Of a stretch of 64,000 bases of DNA, positions 35,251 through 44,099 are shown in pieces (position 1 is the first letter of the stretch; each line of letters opens with the position of its first letter). Origin of the DNA: Halobacteriovorax marinus SJ (GTDB lineage Bacteria; Bdellovibrionota; Bacteriovoracia; Bacteriovoracales; Bacteriovoracaceae); the NCBI RefSeq assembly GCF_000210915.2, contig NC_016620.1, forward strand, positions 1,798,001-1,862,000. The letters are read 5' to 3'. A model generated the notes under the pieces. The model was given only the letters and a program-made list of their open reading frames with translations, did no database searches and had not been told where the DNA came from. The position numbers and the translations under genes are program-made.

Positions 35251-36939
35251 GTCGATGGCCCTATATGGGATGAGAACCTTTTCTTTCTTTCTAGGAACTT
35301 TTAATACTGAAGTTCTATAGAAGTCATCACCAATTCCATAACTATAATCGATAATACCGACCTCTTGAACCTTTTTAGAGATCGCCTCCCACATAGTCAT
35401 ATCAGTTTTAGAAATTCTTCTAAGTAAGTAGCGAACAGAGCCAGTCATACCTAATCCACCAACGACGATTCCTTCTGGCATTGAAACACGGTACTGTCTA
35501 TGTGGAAGAATAGGCTCACCGTGAACGCGAATATTTACAACATCAAAATCTCTATCAATGCCTAGAAATTGCCCTATAAGACCTAGAGGATTACTCTCAT
35601 CATCGGCCTCACTTCTAGGAATAACAGAAGTATTGATATCAATAATTTCATTTCTATCGTCAATGAGATCAAATGTTACACCAGAGAATGTTACAGGGAA
35701 TTGTCCTTTTAGAATAAGTCTAATAAGAGACTTTAAAATAACACCGTGGATATCAACTTTATAAATCGCCCAACCATATTTATCATCTAAATCAAATACC
35801 CTTGGGTATGAGTTAAAAACCATCTCTCTCGTGACCTTACCTACTGGTAAGCTCGCTCCACCAAACATTGGAGAATGAAATGAAATATCAGCATCAACAG
35901 CATCCTTGACTGCATCTGAAATGAGTCTTGTCCATGGAGTGAGAATGCTCTCACTATTTCTAAGCTTTATTCGCGTATATCCAAGTATCTCCGCTAGATA
36001 ATCTTCCCCATACTCACTATTTAGCATTTCACGAGAGTCTGAAACAAATTGATCAACAGAGGCATCTCTAGTTTCACCTGAGTAAATTGGAATTAACTTA
36101 TAATCTAAAATCTTTAATGGCTTACCTTTAATAAGTTCAAGTTTCATTTGTCCTAGGAAGCGAACATGGGCACCAGTTTGAACAATAGGTCTGAAGTTTC
36201 CATTCGCATTTCTTACCATTAGCGGTTGCATAATGGCAGTATGAGAATGTCCCCCAATGAGTAGGTCAATATCAGATGATTTCTTAATGATTTTTCTATC
36301 ACCTGAAAGCCCAACATGACTAAGGGCTATGACAAAGTCATTACCTTTTTTCTTCATTTGAGTAGAGAGCTTATCTCCAACTTTAGCAGGAGCATCTATA
36401 TCTCCTCCAGTAAAGCGCCACTTATAAGCAATCTCATTGGTAGTTAATCCCATAACTCCAATTGTTACACCATCTACATTAAAAGAAGTGTATGGCCTTA
36501 TATGCTTCTTTATAGAAGTAAAAAGAGGGTTGACCGCTTTAAAATTAGCACCCAAATAATGGAATGTTGGCGGCTGCTCTTCGAGCATTTGATTTAATTC
36601 AGAACCACCCATGAGCCAATCGTGATTACCAACAGCAATAGCATCGTAACCCATACGCTCCATCATTCTAAAGCCTCTGCGTCCCCTATCGGCCATATAA
36701 TAGAGGTTACCATCGAGGAAATCTCCAGCATCAAAGCGCAACGTGCTCACACCTTCACGAGCGGCCAAGGCCTCGAGTTCGTCCATCTTGGCCTTAAGAG
36801 CAGCGTAGCTACCTCTAGTAGGGTCTATAATTGTATGGTCATAATATGAATGTAAATCATTAGTATGGAGAATTTGCACCACGGCCGCAAAGCTATTGAT
36901 TTGAAGAAAAGAGATTGCAAAAAGCAGTATTGATTTCAA
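35245..36939 (-). CDS. UshA-like periplasmic 5'-nucleotidase / metallophosphatase
   Basis: 564 residues. After a signal peptide (LLFAISFLQINSFAA) comes the calcineurin-like metal centre: HTNDLHS, DAGDFLDG, GNHDWLMGG, LSHVGLSGD and GGHSHTAI. The C-terminal 5'-nucleotidase domain (about 320-510) binds substrate. It would strip phosphate from nucleotides in the periplasm, useful for scavenging prey nucleotides. TTG 36939 is the likely start, as AGGGG lies about seven bases upstream. It could also cleave UDP-sugars or other phosphoesters. Confidence 0.85.
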   Translation of the reverse strand: MKSILLFAISFLQINSFAAVVQILHTNDLHSYYDHTIIDPTRGSYAALKAKMDELEALAAREGVSTLRFDAGDFLDGNLYYMADRGRRGFRMMERMGYDAIAVGNHDWLMGGSELNQMLEEQPPTFHYLGANFKAVNPLFTSIKKHIRPYTSFNVDGVTIGVMGLTTNEIAYKWRFTGGDIDAPAKVGDKLSTQMKKKGNDFVIALSHVGLSGDRKIIKKSSDIDLLIGGHSHTAIMQPLMVRNANGNFRPIVQTGAHVRFLGQMKLELIKGKPLKILDYKLIPIYSGETRDASVDQFVSDSREMLNSEYGEDYLAEILGYTRIKLRNSESILTPWTRLISDAVKDAVDADISFHSPMFGGASLPVGKVTREMVFNSYPRVFDLDDKYGWAIYKVDIHGVILKSLIRLILKGQFPVTFSGVTFDLIDDRNEIIDINTSVIPRSEADDESNPLGLIGQFLGIDRDFDVVNIRVHGEPILPHRQYRVSMPEGIVVGGLGMTGSVRYLLRRISKTDMTMWEAISKKVQEVGIIDYSYGIGDDFYRTSVLKVPRKKEKVLIPYRAIDL

Positions 36940-37042
36940 TGAACACCCCTGTAATTAAAGGCCCATACAATCACTTTCTTAATGAAATGACAATTTGATC
37001 AGTATTTATTTCACTAGAGTTTATTGAGTCCATTACAAAGGG

Positions 37043-37354
37043 CTAGCAATCATCTAGAGAGTAGACTTCATAGGCCGGAATTTCATAAGGGTGAGCCTCT
37101 ATCATTTCTGACAATGCGCCCTGTATCAAATTATTTTCACAAACTAACTCAAGCTTAACTTCCTCTACCTTTTCTAGTTCGCCAACTTTTCCGATAAAGG
37201 CCTGAGAGCCTTTAAGGGGGCGGAATTGGCCCATTCCTACTGTTTCAAAACAACATTTATCGTAGTTTCCAATTCGACCAGCACCGGCCTTAAAGAGGGC
37301 TTCTTTTACTTGTTCAATATGGGATTTAGGAACAAAGACAATGATTTTTTTCAC
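37043..37354 (-). CDS. YqfO/NIF3-like small domain protein
   Basis: 103 residues. The pattern VFVPKSHIEQVKEALFKAGAGRIGNYDKCCFETVGMGQFRP and AHPYEIPAYEVY is the ferredoxin-like insert domain (CutA/PII-like fold) found in the middle of NIF3-family proteins and as stand-alone YqfO-like proteins. These bind metals or small ligands; the function is unclear. It starts with GTG after GAGGG. The gene is alone between ushA-like and peptidase genes. Confidence 0.72.
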   Translation of the reverse strand: MKKIIVFVPKSHIEQVKEALFKAGAGRIGNYDKCCFETVGMGQFRPLKGSQAFIGKVGELEKVEEVKLELVCENNLIQGALSEMIEAHPYEIPAYEVYSLDDC

Positions 37355-37505
37355 AATTTCCCTCGTTTTGATGCAGATTACTAACAGTTTCTTACATTCA
37401 TCATAAATAGTTTGAAAAAATTTTACAAAGCATAACCGAAACCTAACAATAACATAACAAAGTAGAAAAAGTGCTTAAAAACATGTTTTCATGGAGGAAC
37501 ATAAA

Positions 37506-38384
37506 ATGAGAAAAGGAATTCTAGCGACCCTAGTTGCTATGTTAGTTTTCGGTGGTCAAGCTCTAGCTTGTGATCAACACGGACAAGGTGGAATCGTTGA
37601 AGAAAATACTCTTAACATTCCAGTAGGTGCAAAATCTGTAAACTCAATGGATGAAGCTACATTCAACGAAACAATCGACAAAGTAGAAGAAATCTATGCT
37701 CCAATCGTTGCTGAGAGAGGAAAGAGGCTTCAAATTGAAAGAAAGTGGGAAGACGGAACAGTAAACGCATATGCTCAACAAATGGGTAATACGTGGAAAG
37801 TTTCTATGTTTGGTGGTTTAGCTAGACATGCTGCTATCACTCCTGATGGATTTGCAACTGTTGTATGTCACGAATTAGGTCACCACATTGGTGGACAACC
37901 TAAGAAGAAGTCATGGTTTGGTTCTTCACGGGCATCAAACGAAGGTCAAGCAGATTACTTTGCAACTTCTAAGTGTTTAAGAAAGTACATGGAAAATGAT
38001 GACAATGCAGCAATCATTGCTGAAATGGATATCCCAGCATTCGTAGTAGAAAAGTGTGAAGCACAATTTACTACTGAAAAAGATGTTTTAATGTGTAAGA
38101 GAGGGGCAATGGCCGGTCTTTCACTAGCTGGTTTATTTAAGGATCTAAGAAACCTTACAACTCCACTTAAGTTTGATACTCCAGACACAAGAGTTGTTTC
38201 TTCAACTGATCACAATCACCCACAACCACAATGTCGTCTAGACACTTATTGGAATGGTTCTCTTTGTGAAATCGATGCTTACACTGACGTAAGTGACAGA
38301 GACTACAAAGTTGGAACTTGTGCTAGAGCTGATGGTTATGAATCAGGTGTAAGACCACTATGTTGGTTTAAGCCAGGAAACTAA
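37506..38384 (+). CDS. Secreted zinc peptidase with HExxH...E motif
   Basis: 292 residues from ATG 37506, preferred over in-frame ATG 37491 because GGAGG lies eight bases upstream of 37506 and the signal peptide RKGILATLVAMLVFGGQALA then starts properly. The metal motif is CHELGHHIGG (His122, Glu123, His126), and the third ligand is probably Glu146 in NEGQADYFA, a gluzincin arrangement. The C-terminal third carries paired cysteines (CRLDTYW, SLCEID, GTCARADG, PLCWF). The protein is likely an exported endopeptidase. It is monocistronic, with its own terminator. Confidence 0.72.
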   Translation: MRKGILATLVAMLVFGGQALACDQHGQGGIVEENTLNIPVGAKSVNSMDEATFNETIDKVEEIYAPIVAERGKRLQIERKWEDGTVNAYAQQMGNTWKVSMFGGLARHAAITPDGFATVVCHELGHHIGGQPKKKSWFGSSRASNEGQADYFATSKCLRKYMENDDNAAIIAEMDIPAFVVEKCEAQFTTEKDVLMCKRGAMAGLSLAGLFKDLRNLTTPLKFDTPDTRVVSSTDHNHPQPQCRLDTYWNGSLCEIDAYTDVSDRDYKVGTCARADGYESGVRPLCWFKPGN

Positions 38385-38411
38385 TCCAAAATTAAAAACG
38401 CGTGTAAATAT

Positions 38412-38438
38412 AAGAGGGCCCCACAAGGGCCCTTTTTT
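38412..38438 (+). terminator. Rho-independent terminator after the zinc peptidase
   Basis: Stem AGAGGGCCC/GGGCCCTTTT with a 5-base loop CACAA (38422-38426), followed by a T run. It sits 28 bases after the stop at 38384. Confidence 0.85.
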
Positions 38439-38464
38439 ATTTTAAGTGCAGCCAGAAGCTTTAT

Positions 38465-39199
38465 TCAAAACCTCTCTATTCGAATAATATTTGGATCTAA
38501 AGAAGCGATGAACGCATCAATTTTTCCACTATATTCACTCTGTACCCCTACGATAAAATCACCCTCGTTAAATTGAAGACTATAACTCTTTCTCTTTAGC
38601 GCATCTCTAAAATTCGTATCGATATCAATAATGAGACAATGATGGATATCCTCTAATTTAAGTTGAGTGTAATACCCTTTTCTTCCATTAAAGAATAATC
38701 TTTGATTGGTTATATAGAGTACTCCATAGTCATGATGAGAGAAGTCCTGCCCAACACGTCCAATAAGCGCTCCTTCAATAAATTCATCTTCAAATATTAT
38801 TGGCGGCCTATCCATAATCCAGGTTAAGCACTCTTTATCAAACATAAGAAGCGCTCTATTATCAAAGACTCTCACTCTCTTCTTTAAGAATTCATTCACA
38901 CGACGTCTATCTATAATCCTCTCTTTTGTATGTAAGTAAAATAACTCGCTCTCATCCTCACTTTCCAAGAGATTAAAAGCAATATGTCCATCAGCAAGAC
39001 ATAAATCTAATATAGACTTATCTCCGATCTCTCTAAACCTTATATCTTTTAGACTCTCATAAGGAGTTCTATGAATGAGTTGATCTCCATTGTAAAAAGA
39101 CATTCTCTTTTCTTCGGCAACTAGCTCACCGGGCATTCCTTCATAGATGGCCTTTACATGAAAGCTATCGTGTACAGGTAATAAGGTTGCTAATGACAT
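38465..39199 (-). CDS. Cytoplasmic protein with PH/GRAM-like domains, unknown function
   Basis: 244 residues without signal peptide. The C-terminal half contains GVLYITNQRLFFNGRKG followed by KLEDIHHC, the strand pattern of bacterial PH/GRAM-like domains. The N-terminal half has a similar outline (GELVAEEKRMSFYNGDQLIHRTPYESLKDI), suggesting two such modules. These domains usually bind lipids or proteins; no function can be named. GGAGG precedes ATG. Its upstream neighbour is separated by a strong terminator. Confidence 0.5.
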   Translation of the reverse strand: MSLATLLPVHDSFHVKAIYEGMPGELVAEEKRMSFYNGDQLIHRTPYESLKDIRFREIGDKSILDLCLADGHIAFNLLESEDESELFYLHTKERIIDRRRVNEFLKKRVRVFDNRALLMFDKECLTWIMDRPPIIFEDEFIEGALIGRVGQDFSHHDYGVLYITNQRLFFNGRKGYYTQLKLEDIHHCLIIDIDTNFRDALKRKSYSLQFNEGDFIVGVQSEYSGKIDAFIASLDPNIIRIERF

Positions 39200-39281
39200 G
39201 GGGAACCTCCATTAAGAGTATTTTAAAAGAGAAATTCCAGTAAATGTTTTATGAAGATGAAGAAATTTTAATAATTAGAAT

Positions 39282-39305
39282 AAAAAAGGCCCCATGATGG
39301 GGCCT
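39282..39305 (-). terminator. Rho-independent terminator of the L,D-transpeptidase gene
   Basis: Minus-strand stem AGGCCCCA/TGGGGCCT with a 3-base loop and a run of T. It lies 27 bases after the stop of the gene at 39332. Confidence 0.9.
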
Positions 39306-39331
39306 CTATATTTAAGAAACTAACTGCAATT

Positions 39332-40726
39332 TTATCCGTGAACCCACCATCTATAGAGTCTGTCACCAAGACTTACGTCTCTCTTGTGATCATCAATACA
39401 ATCTTCGTAGGCCTTTTCTTTCTTCTTATTCATTTTCTTAACGGCCTTTTGGTATTTCTTCTTGGCCTTCTTAAGTTTTTTCTCACGCTGTCTTTGTGAG
39501 TCATCTAAGTCATACTCAGGAGCATAGTCTTCCCACTTAACTGCATAAGAAGGGTTGTCGTATGATCTTGCTTTACACTTAGCTCTAATTCCTTCCCACT
39601 TATCTTCTACTAGCTCAGCAGTACTGTAGTTAAAGATTTGGTGGTAGTTATCGCCGCTTCTATCATAGAGTTCTTCAACAGGAGCACTCTCTTTCCAGTT
39701 ATTGTGAACAAGTACTAAGTTATCACGGTCAAGAGTGAAGTTAGGGTTCGCTCTAGAACCAGTATTTGCAACTCTTTTATAAGGCTTATTTCTCTTTGGA
39801 AATGGATGCTCTTCTGAGTTATTAGCAGTGTACTTTACTGTGATAGGTAATTGCTTAGTTGGACCAGCAGCTACTAAGTAATACATTGACCATAAGTCAG
39901 GTGTTTGCATTCTCATACAACCGTGACTATCGAATGCTCTGATGAACTCATTCTTATCTGGGAATGGTTGTGCATGGAAACCAATACCTGTGTAGTCTTC
40001 AGCAGCATCAGAACCTTTTAAAATTCTAATAAAAGGAAGATTTGCAAAGTATCTTGGCATTTTTCTATTTCTAATGGCTTTAGATTTATCTAAGTAACCA
40101 TTCTTAAATCTTGGAGTAAGTAGTGAGATCTCATCGTTTAAAACGGCTTCATCGAATGATCCTACACCAAGAGGGAAAACCATTGTCATATCACTATTCT
40201 TATCTTTAACAACAACTTTTCTAGACTTTAAACCAACGTCAAATACAAGCTTTGTACTAGAGAGAGCTGTAAATTTCTCAGGAGTCACGATGAACTCCTT
40301 AACGTCAGTTGAGTTATACTCTACACTGATTTTCTTAAAAGCGATTGTGTCTTCATTGTATTTAATGAGAGCGGTAAGCTTGAGCTGAACTCTATTACCG
40401 TTCCACTTAGGAAGTTCATTAAAGAAAAGATTTAGAACTTCATCTACTTTTCCTTTATCACCAAAGTATTGATCTTGATCCTTTAGAAGTTCTTTACTTA
40501 CGTGAGCAAGTCCTGGAACAAATGAAGGTAAATGTTTTACAACATCTTCTACTCTAACACCGACAACTTTATTTTCGGCCTGAGCAGGTAGGTTAATTTC
40601 TTTCCAATTCGACGTACGACCGAAGAAAGATGCGTTAGCAGATGGAATTAATTGTGTGTGCGACGGCGCACTTAAAAACGTAGCAAGTACAAATGCTGTA
40701 CCTGCAAGCTTTGCAGTCAGTTTCAT
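39332..40726 (-). CDS. L,D-transpeptidase (YkuD family), secreted
   Basis: 464 residues with a signal peptide (LTAKLAGTAFVLATFLSAPSH). The catalytic core is GIGFHAQPF, then FDSHGCMRMQ with nucleophile Cys270, the YkuD HxnSHGCxR pattern. The C-terminal 70 residues are very basic (KKLKKAKKKYQKAVKKMNKK) and may hold the enzyme near peptidoglycan or nucleic acid. Such enzymes make 3-3 cross-links or attach proteins to peptidoglycan; Bdellovibrio uses many of them to strengthen the prey wall. A candidate promoter is TTGACT-N17-TTTATT. The gene is monocistronic. Confidence 0.85.
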   Translation of the reverse strand: MKLTAKLAGTAFVLATFLSAPSHTQLIPSANASFFGRTSNWKEINLPAQAENKVVGVRVEDVVKHLPSFVPGLAHVSKELLKDQDQYFGDKGKVDEVLNLFFNELPKWNGNRVQLKLTALIKYNEDTIAFKKISVEYNSTDVKEFIVTPEKFTALSSTKLVFDVGLKSRKVVVKDKNSDMTMVFPLGVGSFDEAVLNDEISLLTPRFKNGYLDKSKAIRNRKMPRYFANLPFIRILKGSDAAEDYTGIGFHAQPFPDKNEFIRAFDSHGCMRMQTPDLWSMYYLVAAGPTKQLPITVKYTANNSEEHPFPKRNKPYKRVANTGSRANPNFTLDRDNLVLVHNNWKESAPVEELYDRSGDNYHQIFNYSTAELVEDKWEGIRAKCKARSYDNPSYAVKWEDYAPEYDLDDSQRQREKKLKKAKKKYQKAVKKMNKKKEKAYEDCIDDHKRDVSLGDRLYRWWVHG

Positions 40727-40755
40727 ATTTCCCCCTATGTGTGTTTCTTGGGGGC

Positions 40756-40784
40756 AATAAACAATTCTTGGTGCATATAGTCAA
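40756..40784 (-). promoter_or_regulatory. Candidate sigma-70 promoter of the L,D-transpeptidase gene
   Basis: On the minus strand, TTGACT (40784-40779), a 17-base spacer, and TTTATT (40761-40756). The start of transcription would be about 20 bases before the start codon, with an AGGGGG ribosome site between. Confidence 0.45.
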
Positions 40785-40818
40785 CAAATCTTGACACACA
40801 ATGTAAAACTTACTTAGA

Positions 40819-40847
40819 TAAAAAAAGGGGACCTATAAAGTCCCCTT
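40819..40847 (-). terminator. Rho-independent terminator of the FKBP gene
   Basis: Minus-strand stem AAGGGGAC/GTCCCCTT with a 7-base loop, then a T run of about seven. It lies 27 bases after the FKBP stop codon. Confidence 0.9.
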
Positions 40848-40873
40848 CAATATTGATAAATCTTTATGAGAGA

Positions 40874-41614
40874 TTATTTCTTGGCAGGCTTAGCGTGACC
40901 GTGATCATGTCCATCACCAGCAGAGTGAGCCTCTGGAGCTGGATTAACTTCGAAAAGCTCAACTTCAAATATTAAAGTTGCTCCACCAGGAATCTTTGGA
41001 GGTGCACCGTGATCTCCATAAGCAAGCTCAGAAGGAATTACTAATTTGATCTTTCCACCTGGAGCGATTAATTGTAGACCTTCTGTCCACCCTTTAATAA
41101 CTCTATTCAGTGGGAAAGTTACTTCCTTACCTCTATCAACAGAAGAGTCAAAAACTGTCCCATCAATAAGAGTACCATGGTAGTGAACTTTTACTTTATC
41201 AGTAGCAACTGGCTTCTTACCTTCACCCGCTTTAATAACTTTATAAGCAAGTCCAGAATCAGTCTTTGTACCACCGTCTTTAGATACGAAATTCGCTAGG
41301 AACTTCTCACCTTCAACTTTTACACTCTTTGAATTTTCTTGGATTCTTCTTTGAAATTCTTCACGCATCTTACCTTGGTAAGTTGCAAGCTCAACCTGAG
41401 ACTCTTTACCTTTGGCAGCGTCTCTTAGACCAGCGGCCATTGAGTCAATCTCTGCATCACTTAGCTTAAGGTCTTTCATTCTCTGTCCAGACATAAAACC
41501 AACTGCGTAGAAGATCTTGTCTTGCTCAGATCCACCCTTAACATCTTTTTGCTTGTTACAACCAGTTAAAATAGCTGTTGCTGCAAGCATACCTACAATT
41601 AGGCCCTTCTTCAT
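40874..41614 (-). CDS. FKBP-type peptidyl-prolyl isomerase lipoprotein (FkpA/Mip-like)
   Basis: 246 residues. Lipobox ILTGC with Cys19. Residues about 30-115 match the FKBP N-terminal dimerisation helices ([13 protein letters not shown]). The FKBP domain spans about 125-225: [33 protein letters not shown] and [24 protein letters not shown]. It would help fold periplasmic or outer-membrane proteins. An unusual histidine-rich tail follows ([14 protein letters not shown]), a likely metal-binding stretch similar to the one in the protease at 44970. Confidence 0.9.
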   Translation of the reverse strand: MKKGLIVGMLAATAILTGCNKQKDVKGGSEQDKIFYAVGFMSGQRMKDLKLSDAEIDSMAAGLRDAAKGKESQVELATYQGKMREEFQRRIQENSKSVKVEGEKFLANFVSKDGGTKTDSGLAYKVIKAGEGKKPVATDKVKVHYHGTLIDGTVFDSSVDRGKEVTFPLNRVIKGWTEGLQLIAPGGKIKLVIPSELAYGDHGAPPKIPGGATLIFEVELFEVNPAPEAHSAGDGHDHGHAKPAKK

Positions 41615-41697
41615 AATTACATCCTTTGTAATATTTATTTATTCCATTAAAATACTATTTTTATAAAGTTTACTCTCGAGTTTCAAATTTTTCAAGT

Positions 41698-42477
41698 TTA
41701 GTTATGCGGGTAAAGATGCCCCTGTCTAAGTTTTCTCTTTCTCTCATCAGACTCTGAGAAATTGTAATTATACATCGCTGCTTCCCAGTCACCGTACATA
41801 GGATTTGGTAGAACAATAAATTTCTTACCAAAATCGTTGCGCATTTTATCTACTAAAATATTGCGATCATTCGTTCCCTTATTGTGAAAGACTTCCGAGA
41901 AGTCGGCCAGTGTATCACCAGCCAGAATGACAATCTCATGTTTTCTTAAAATATTTTGTCTTCTCTCTTCTTTATTTCCTGTTGTCGTTCTTAGAAAAAT
42001 ATTTTGTCTTTTAACTGGGAAACCAAGATTTAATAAATTCTTATAAGTGGCATCTAGTCCTTTAATTTTTCTATTAGAGATATAGATTACTTCAACACCT
42101 TTCTTATGGGCGTAATTTAAAAAATCAATTGAACCTGGAATGGCCTTCGCCTCAGCTAACTTAATCCACTCGTCCCAATACTTTCTCTCAAAATTTCTAT
42201 TTTTTAAGATATTCATGGCCTGATATGGACTATTATCTAGAACGGTCTCATCTATATCCACTACTACAGCGGGCTTCTTGCGACCCTTGTGAGTAAGAAG
42301 TGCGCGGTCTAGGTATAGTCTCGCTGAATTAAACGCCTGATAGCTAAGCGCTCTAAACTCAGCTGCATTTTGAACCCACAAAGTTGCAGCTTCAGTGTAC
42401 TCGGCCCTATTTTGTCGTCCCATAGACCCACAAGAAGTTAGGCTTAAAATAAAAAACGTTATCAATAAAACTTTCAT
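41698..42477 (-). CDS. Lipoprotein e(P4)-type acid phosphatase (HAD class C)
   Basis: 259 residues. Lipobox LTSC with Cys16. HAD motif I is VVDIDETVLDNSPY (DxDxT), motif II is ISNRK, and motif IV is GDTLADFSE. Class C phosphatases dephosphorylate nucleotides such as NMN outside the inner membrane; the family e(P4) is used by Haemophilus for NAD uptake. Together with the UshA-like gene at 35245 this fits prey nucleotide salvage. It follows rnhA by nine bases, so they share a transcript. Confidence 0.85.
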   Translation of the reverse strand: MKVLLITFFILSLTSCGSMGRQNRAEYTEAATLWVQNAAEFRALSYQAFNSARLYLDRALLTHKGRKKPAVVVDIDETVLDNSPYQAMNILKNRNFERKYWDEWIKLAEAKAIPGSIDFLNYAHKKGVEVIYISNRKIKGLDATYKNLLNLGFPVKRQNIFLRTTTGNKEERRQNILRKHEIVILAGDTLADFSEVFHNKGTNDRNILVDKMRNDFGKKFIVLPNPMYGDWEAAMYNYNFSESDERKRKLRQGHLYPHN

Positions 42478-42486
42478 CTTTACTCC

Positions 42487-43128
42487 TTAAAACCCACTGT
42501 CATCCAGTGCTTCATTGGCCAATTGATCACACAATTCATTTTGTGGATGGCCTGCATGCCCTTTAACCCAGAGGTACTGAATATTCTCAAAGCAACTTGC
42601 TATTGTATCTAGCTCTTTCCATAAATCAACATTTTCAGGAGTTTTCTTATCAGCCTTCTTCCAACCGCGAGACTTCCATCCTGAAACCCAAGATTTCATT
42701 CCATCCACAACGTATTTAGAATCACTATAAAGGAATACTTTGGATTCAGATAAATTAATTCCATGGTGCTTTAAAGACTTCATGGCCTCAAGAGCTCCTA
42801 TCATCTCCATTCGATTATTAGTCGTATTAGTCTCAACGCCAGAACCTTTAAAGAGGACGGCTCCCGAAGAGTCCTGACCAACCATCCCCCACGCTCCTGG
42901 CCCGGGGTTTCCGCGGCAAGCTCCGTCAGAAAAAATGGCAAAGCTCTTGTCATTCTTAATTTCCTTAGGAAGAGGTAACTCTCCACCAACACTATTACTT
43001 ATTTGTTCTTCTTCATCATCCCAGTGAGCAATTTGAGACTTTAAATAATCAATGGACTCTATGGCCTTGTGATCATCTGGGAACTTTGTCTTTAATTTAT
43101 CAAAGAATGAGAGTGTTTTTTTCTTCAA
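42487..43128 (-). CDS. rnhA: Ribonuclease HI
   Basis: 213 residues. The RNase H fold starts near residue 62: FSDGACRGNPGPGAWG (first Asp), NRMEMIGALEA (Glu), YSDSKYVVDG (Asp) and KGHAGHPQNELCDQLA (His and last Asp), so the full DEDD set is present. A 60-residue charged N-terminal extension is not of the known hybrid-binding type. It removes RNA from RNA-DNA hybrids. TTG 43128 starts the gene, with AGGA seven bases upstream. Confidence 0.93.
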   Translation of the reverse strand: MKKKTLSFFDKLKTKFPDDHKAIESIDYLKSQIAHWDDEEEQISNSVGGELPLPKEIKNDKSFAIFSDGACRGNPGPGAWGMVGQDSSGAVLFKGSGVETNTTNNRMEMIGALEAMKSLKHHGINLSESKVFLYSDSKYVVDGMKSWVSGWKSRGWKKADKKTPENVDLWKELDTIASCFENIQYLWVKGHAGHPQNELCDQLANEALDDSGF

Positions 43129-43314
43129 AATATATCCTATAAATAGATTGTATTACTTTCTGGTCAAATATTTTACCTTCTTTAGCTCCACTGGGGAAAG
43201 CATTAATAAGAGTTACTCATGGCACGTAGCAAAAGAGATAAATCTTTAATTTTAAATTTTGAGCAGACATGCTAAAAAGGTCTCTTCAAATATTTTGAGA
43301 TTTAAGGAAAGGTT

Positions 43315-43986
43315 ATGAACTTTATCGATTTAAAACCTGGCACATCTGTGGAAGGTGAAAATATTGAAGCCTTTAAAACTGAGGGAAAGGCCAAGAAGTA
43401 TGTCTACTTAATGGCGGGGACTCATGGTGATGAGGTAGAAGGCGTCTATGTAGTAAAGCAACTCTTTGAGTGGCTAAAGGCCCAAGTTGATATCGAACTC
43501 AATATGGTAGTCATACCAGTCCTTAATCCAGATGGGTATAGAAACGCTACAAGAGTAAACGCCAACGGTGTAGATCTCAATAGAAATTATGATAGTGGAA
43601 CTTGGTCTAGTGAGGCTCGTGAAGAGAAGTACTATCCAGGAACAGAACCTCTCAGTGAGCCAGAGAATAAATTTCTCATTGGATTATTTGAAAAATTTCC
43701 GCCAAAGGTAATTCTAAGCTTTCACTCATGGAAACCTATGATTAATTACAATGGTGATTGTAAAGAGATTGCTGAATTTCTAAGCCAGTATAATGGCTAT
43801 GTCACATGTGATGATATTGAAGGACACCCTACTCCAGGCTCACTTGGAGACCTAGGGCCTAAGAAGTATAGTAGCCCAGTACTCACTTTTGAATGTCCCG
43901 TACTAAATGATGAACTTAACCTAAAGCAAATCTGGCAAGAGAATGAAGCCGGTCTTAAGGCCTTATTCCAAAGCGACCTTCTCTAA
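43315..43986 (+). CDS. M14-type zinc carboxypeptidase, MpaA-like
   Basis: 223 residues, no signal peptide. The zinc pair is in AGTHGDEVEG (His37, Glu40), then NRNYD for substrate carboxylate binding, SFHSWKP for the third ligand, and LTFECP carrying the catalytic Glu. This compact form resembles MpaA murein-peptide amidase, which trims gamma-D-Glu-mDAP bonds in recycled wall peptides. A cytoplasmic role in digesting wall peptides is plausible, but related succinylglutamate desuccinylases cannot be ruled out. It ends 14 bases before an inverted repeat. Confidence 0.75.
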   Translation: MNFIDLKPGTSVEGENIEAFKTEGKAKKYVYLMAGTHGDEVEGVYVVKQLFEWLKAQVDIELNMVVIPVLNPDGYRNATRVNANGVDLNRNYDSGTWSSEAREEKYYPGTEPLSEPENKFLIGLFEKFPPKVILSFHSWKPMINYNGDCKEIAEFLSQYNGYVTCDDIEGHPTPGSLGDLGPKKYSSPVLTFECPVLNDELNLKQIWQENEAGLKALFQSDLL

Positions 43987-43997
43987 ATAAATTCCCG

Positions 43998-44039
43998 CTA
44001 CACCGAGAGAGCATCTCGGTGTAGACAATCTGACACCGA
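43998..44039. promoter_or_regulatory. ACACCGA half-sites: inverted repeat plus third copy
   Basis: A perfect 11-bp inverted repeat CTACACCGAGA/TCTCGGTGTAG with a 5-base spacer (43998-44024) is followed by another ACACCGA at 44033-44039. No T run follows on either strand, so it is a poor terminator. It lies directly upstream of the sigma-54 promoter and is a good candidate activator-binding site. Confidence 0.55.
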
Positions 44040-44045
44040 AATTCA

Positions 44046-44061
44046 TGGCACCTTTGTTGCA
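44046..44061 (+). promoter_or_regulatory. Sigma-54 (RpoN) promoter
   Basis: TGGCAC-N5-TTGCA with the invariant GG (44047-44048) and GC (44059-44060) separated by exactly ten bases, a full consensus -24/-12 site. Transcription would start near 44072, giving a leader of about 28 bases containing AAAGGAAG before the ATG at 44100. Confidence 0.8.
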
Positions 44062-44099
44062 GTATTATACTCAAGTATTACTTAGCAAAGGAAGTGTTA

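Noticed and set aside
43219-43275. 18-codon frame ATG...TAA upstream of the carboxypeptidase
   Set aside because: There is no clear ribosome site and nothing to support translation; too short to judge.
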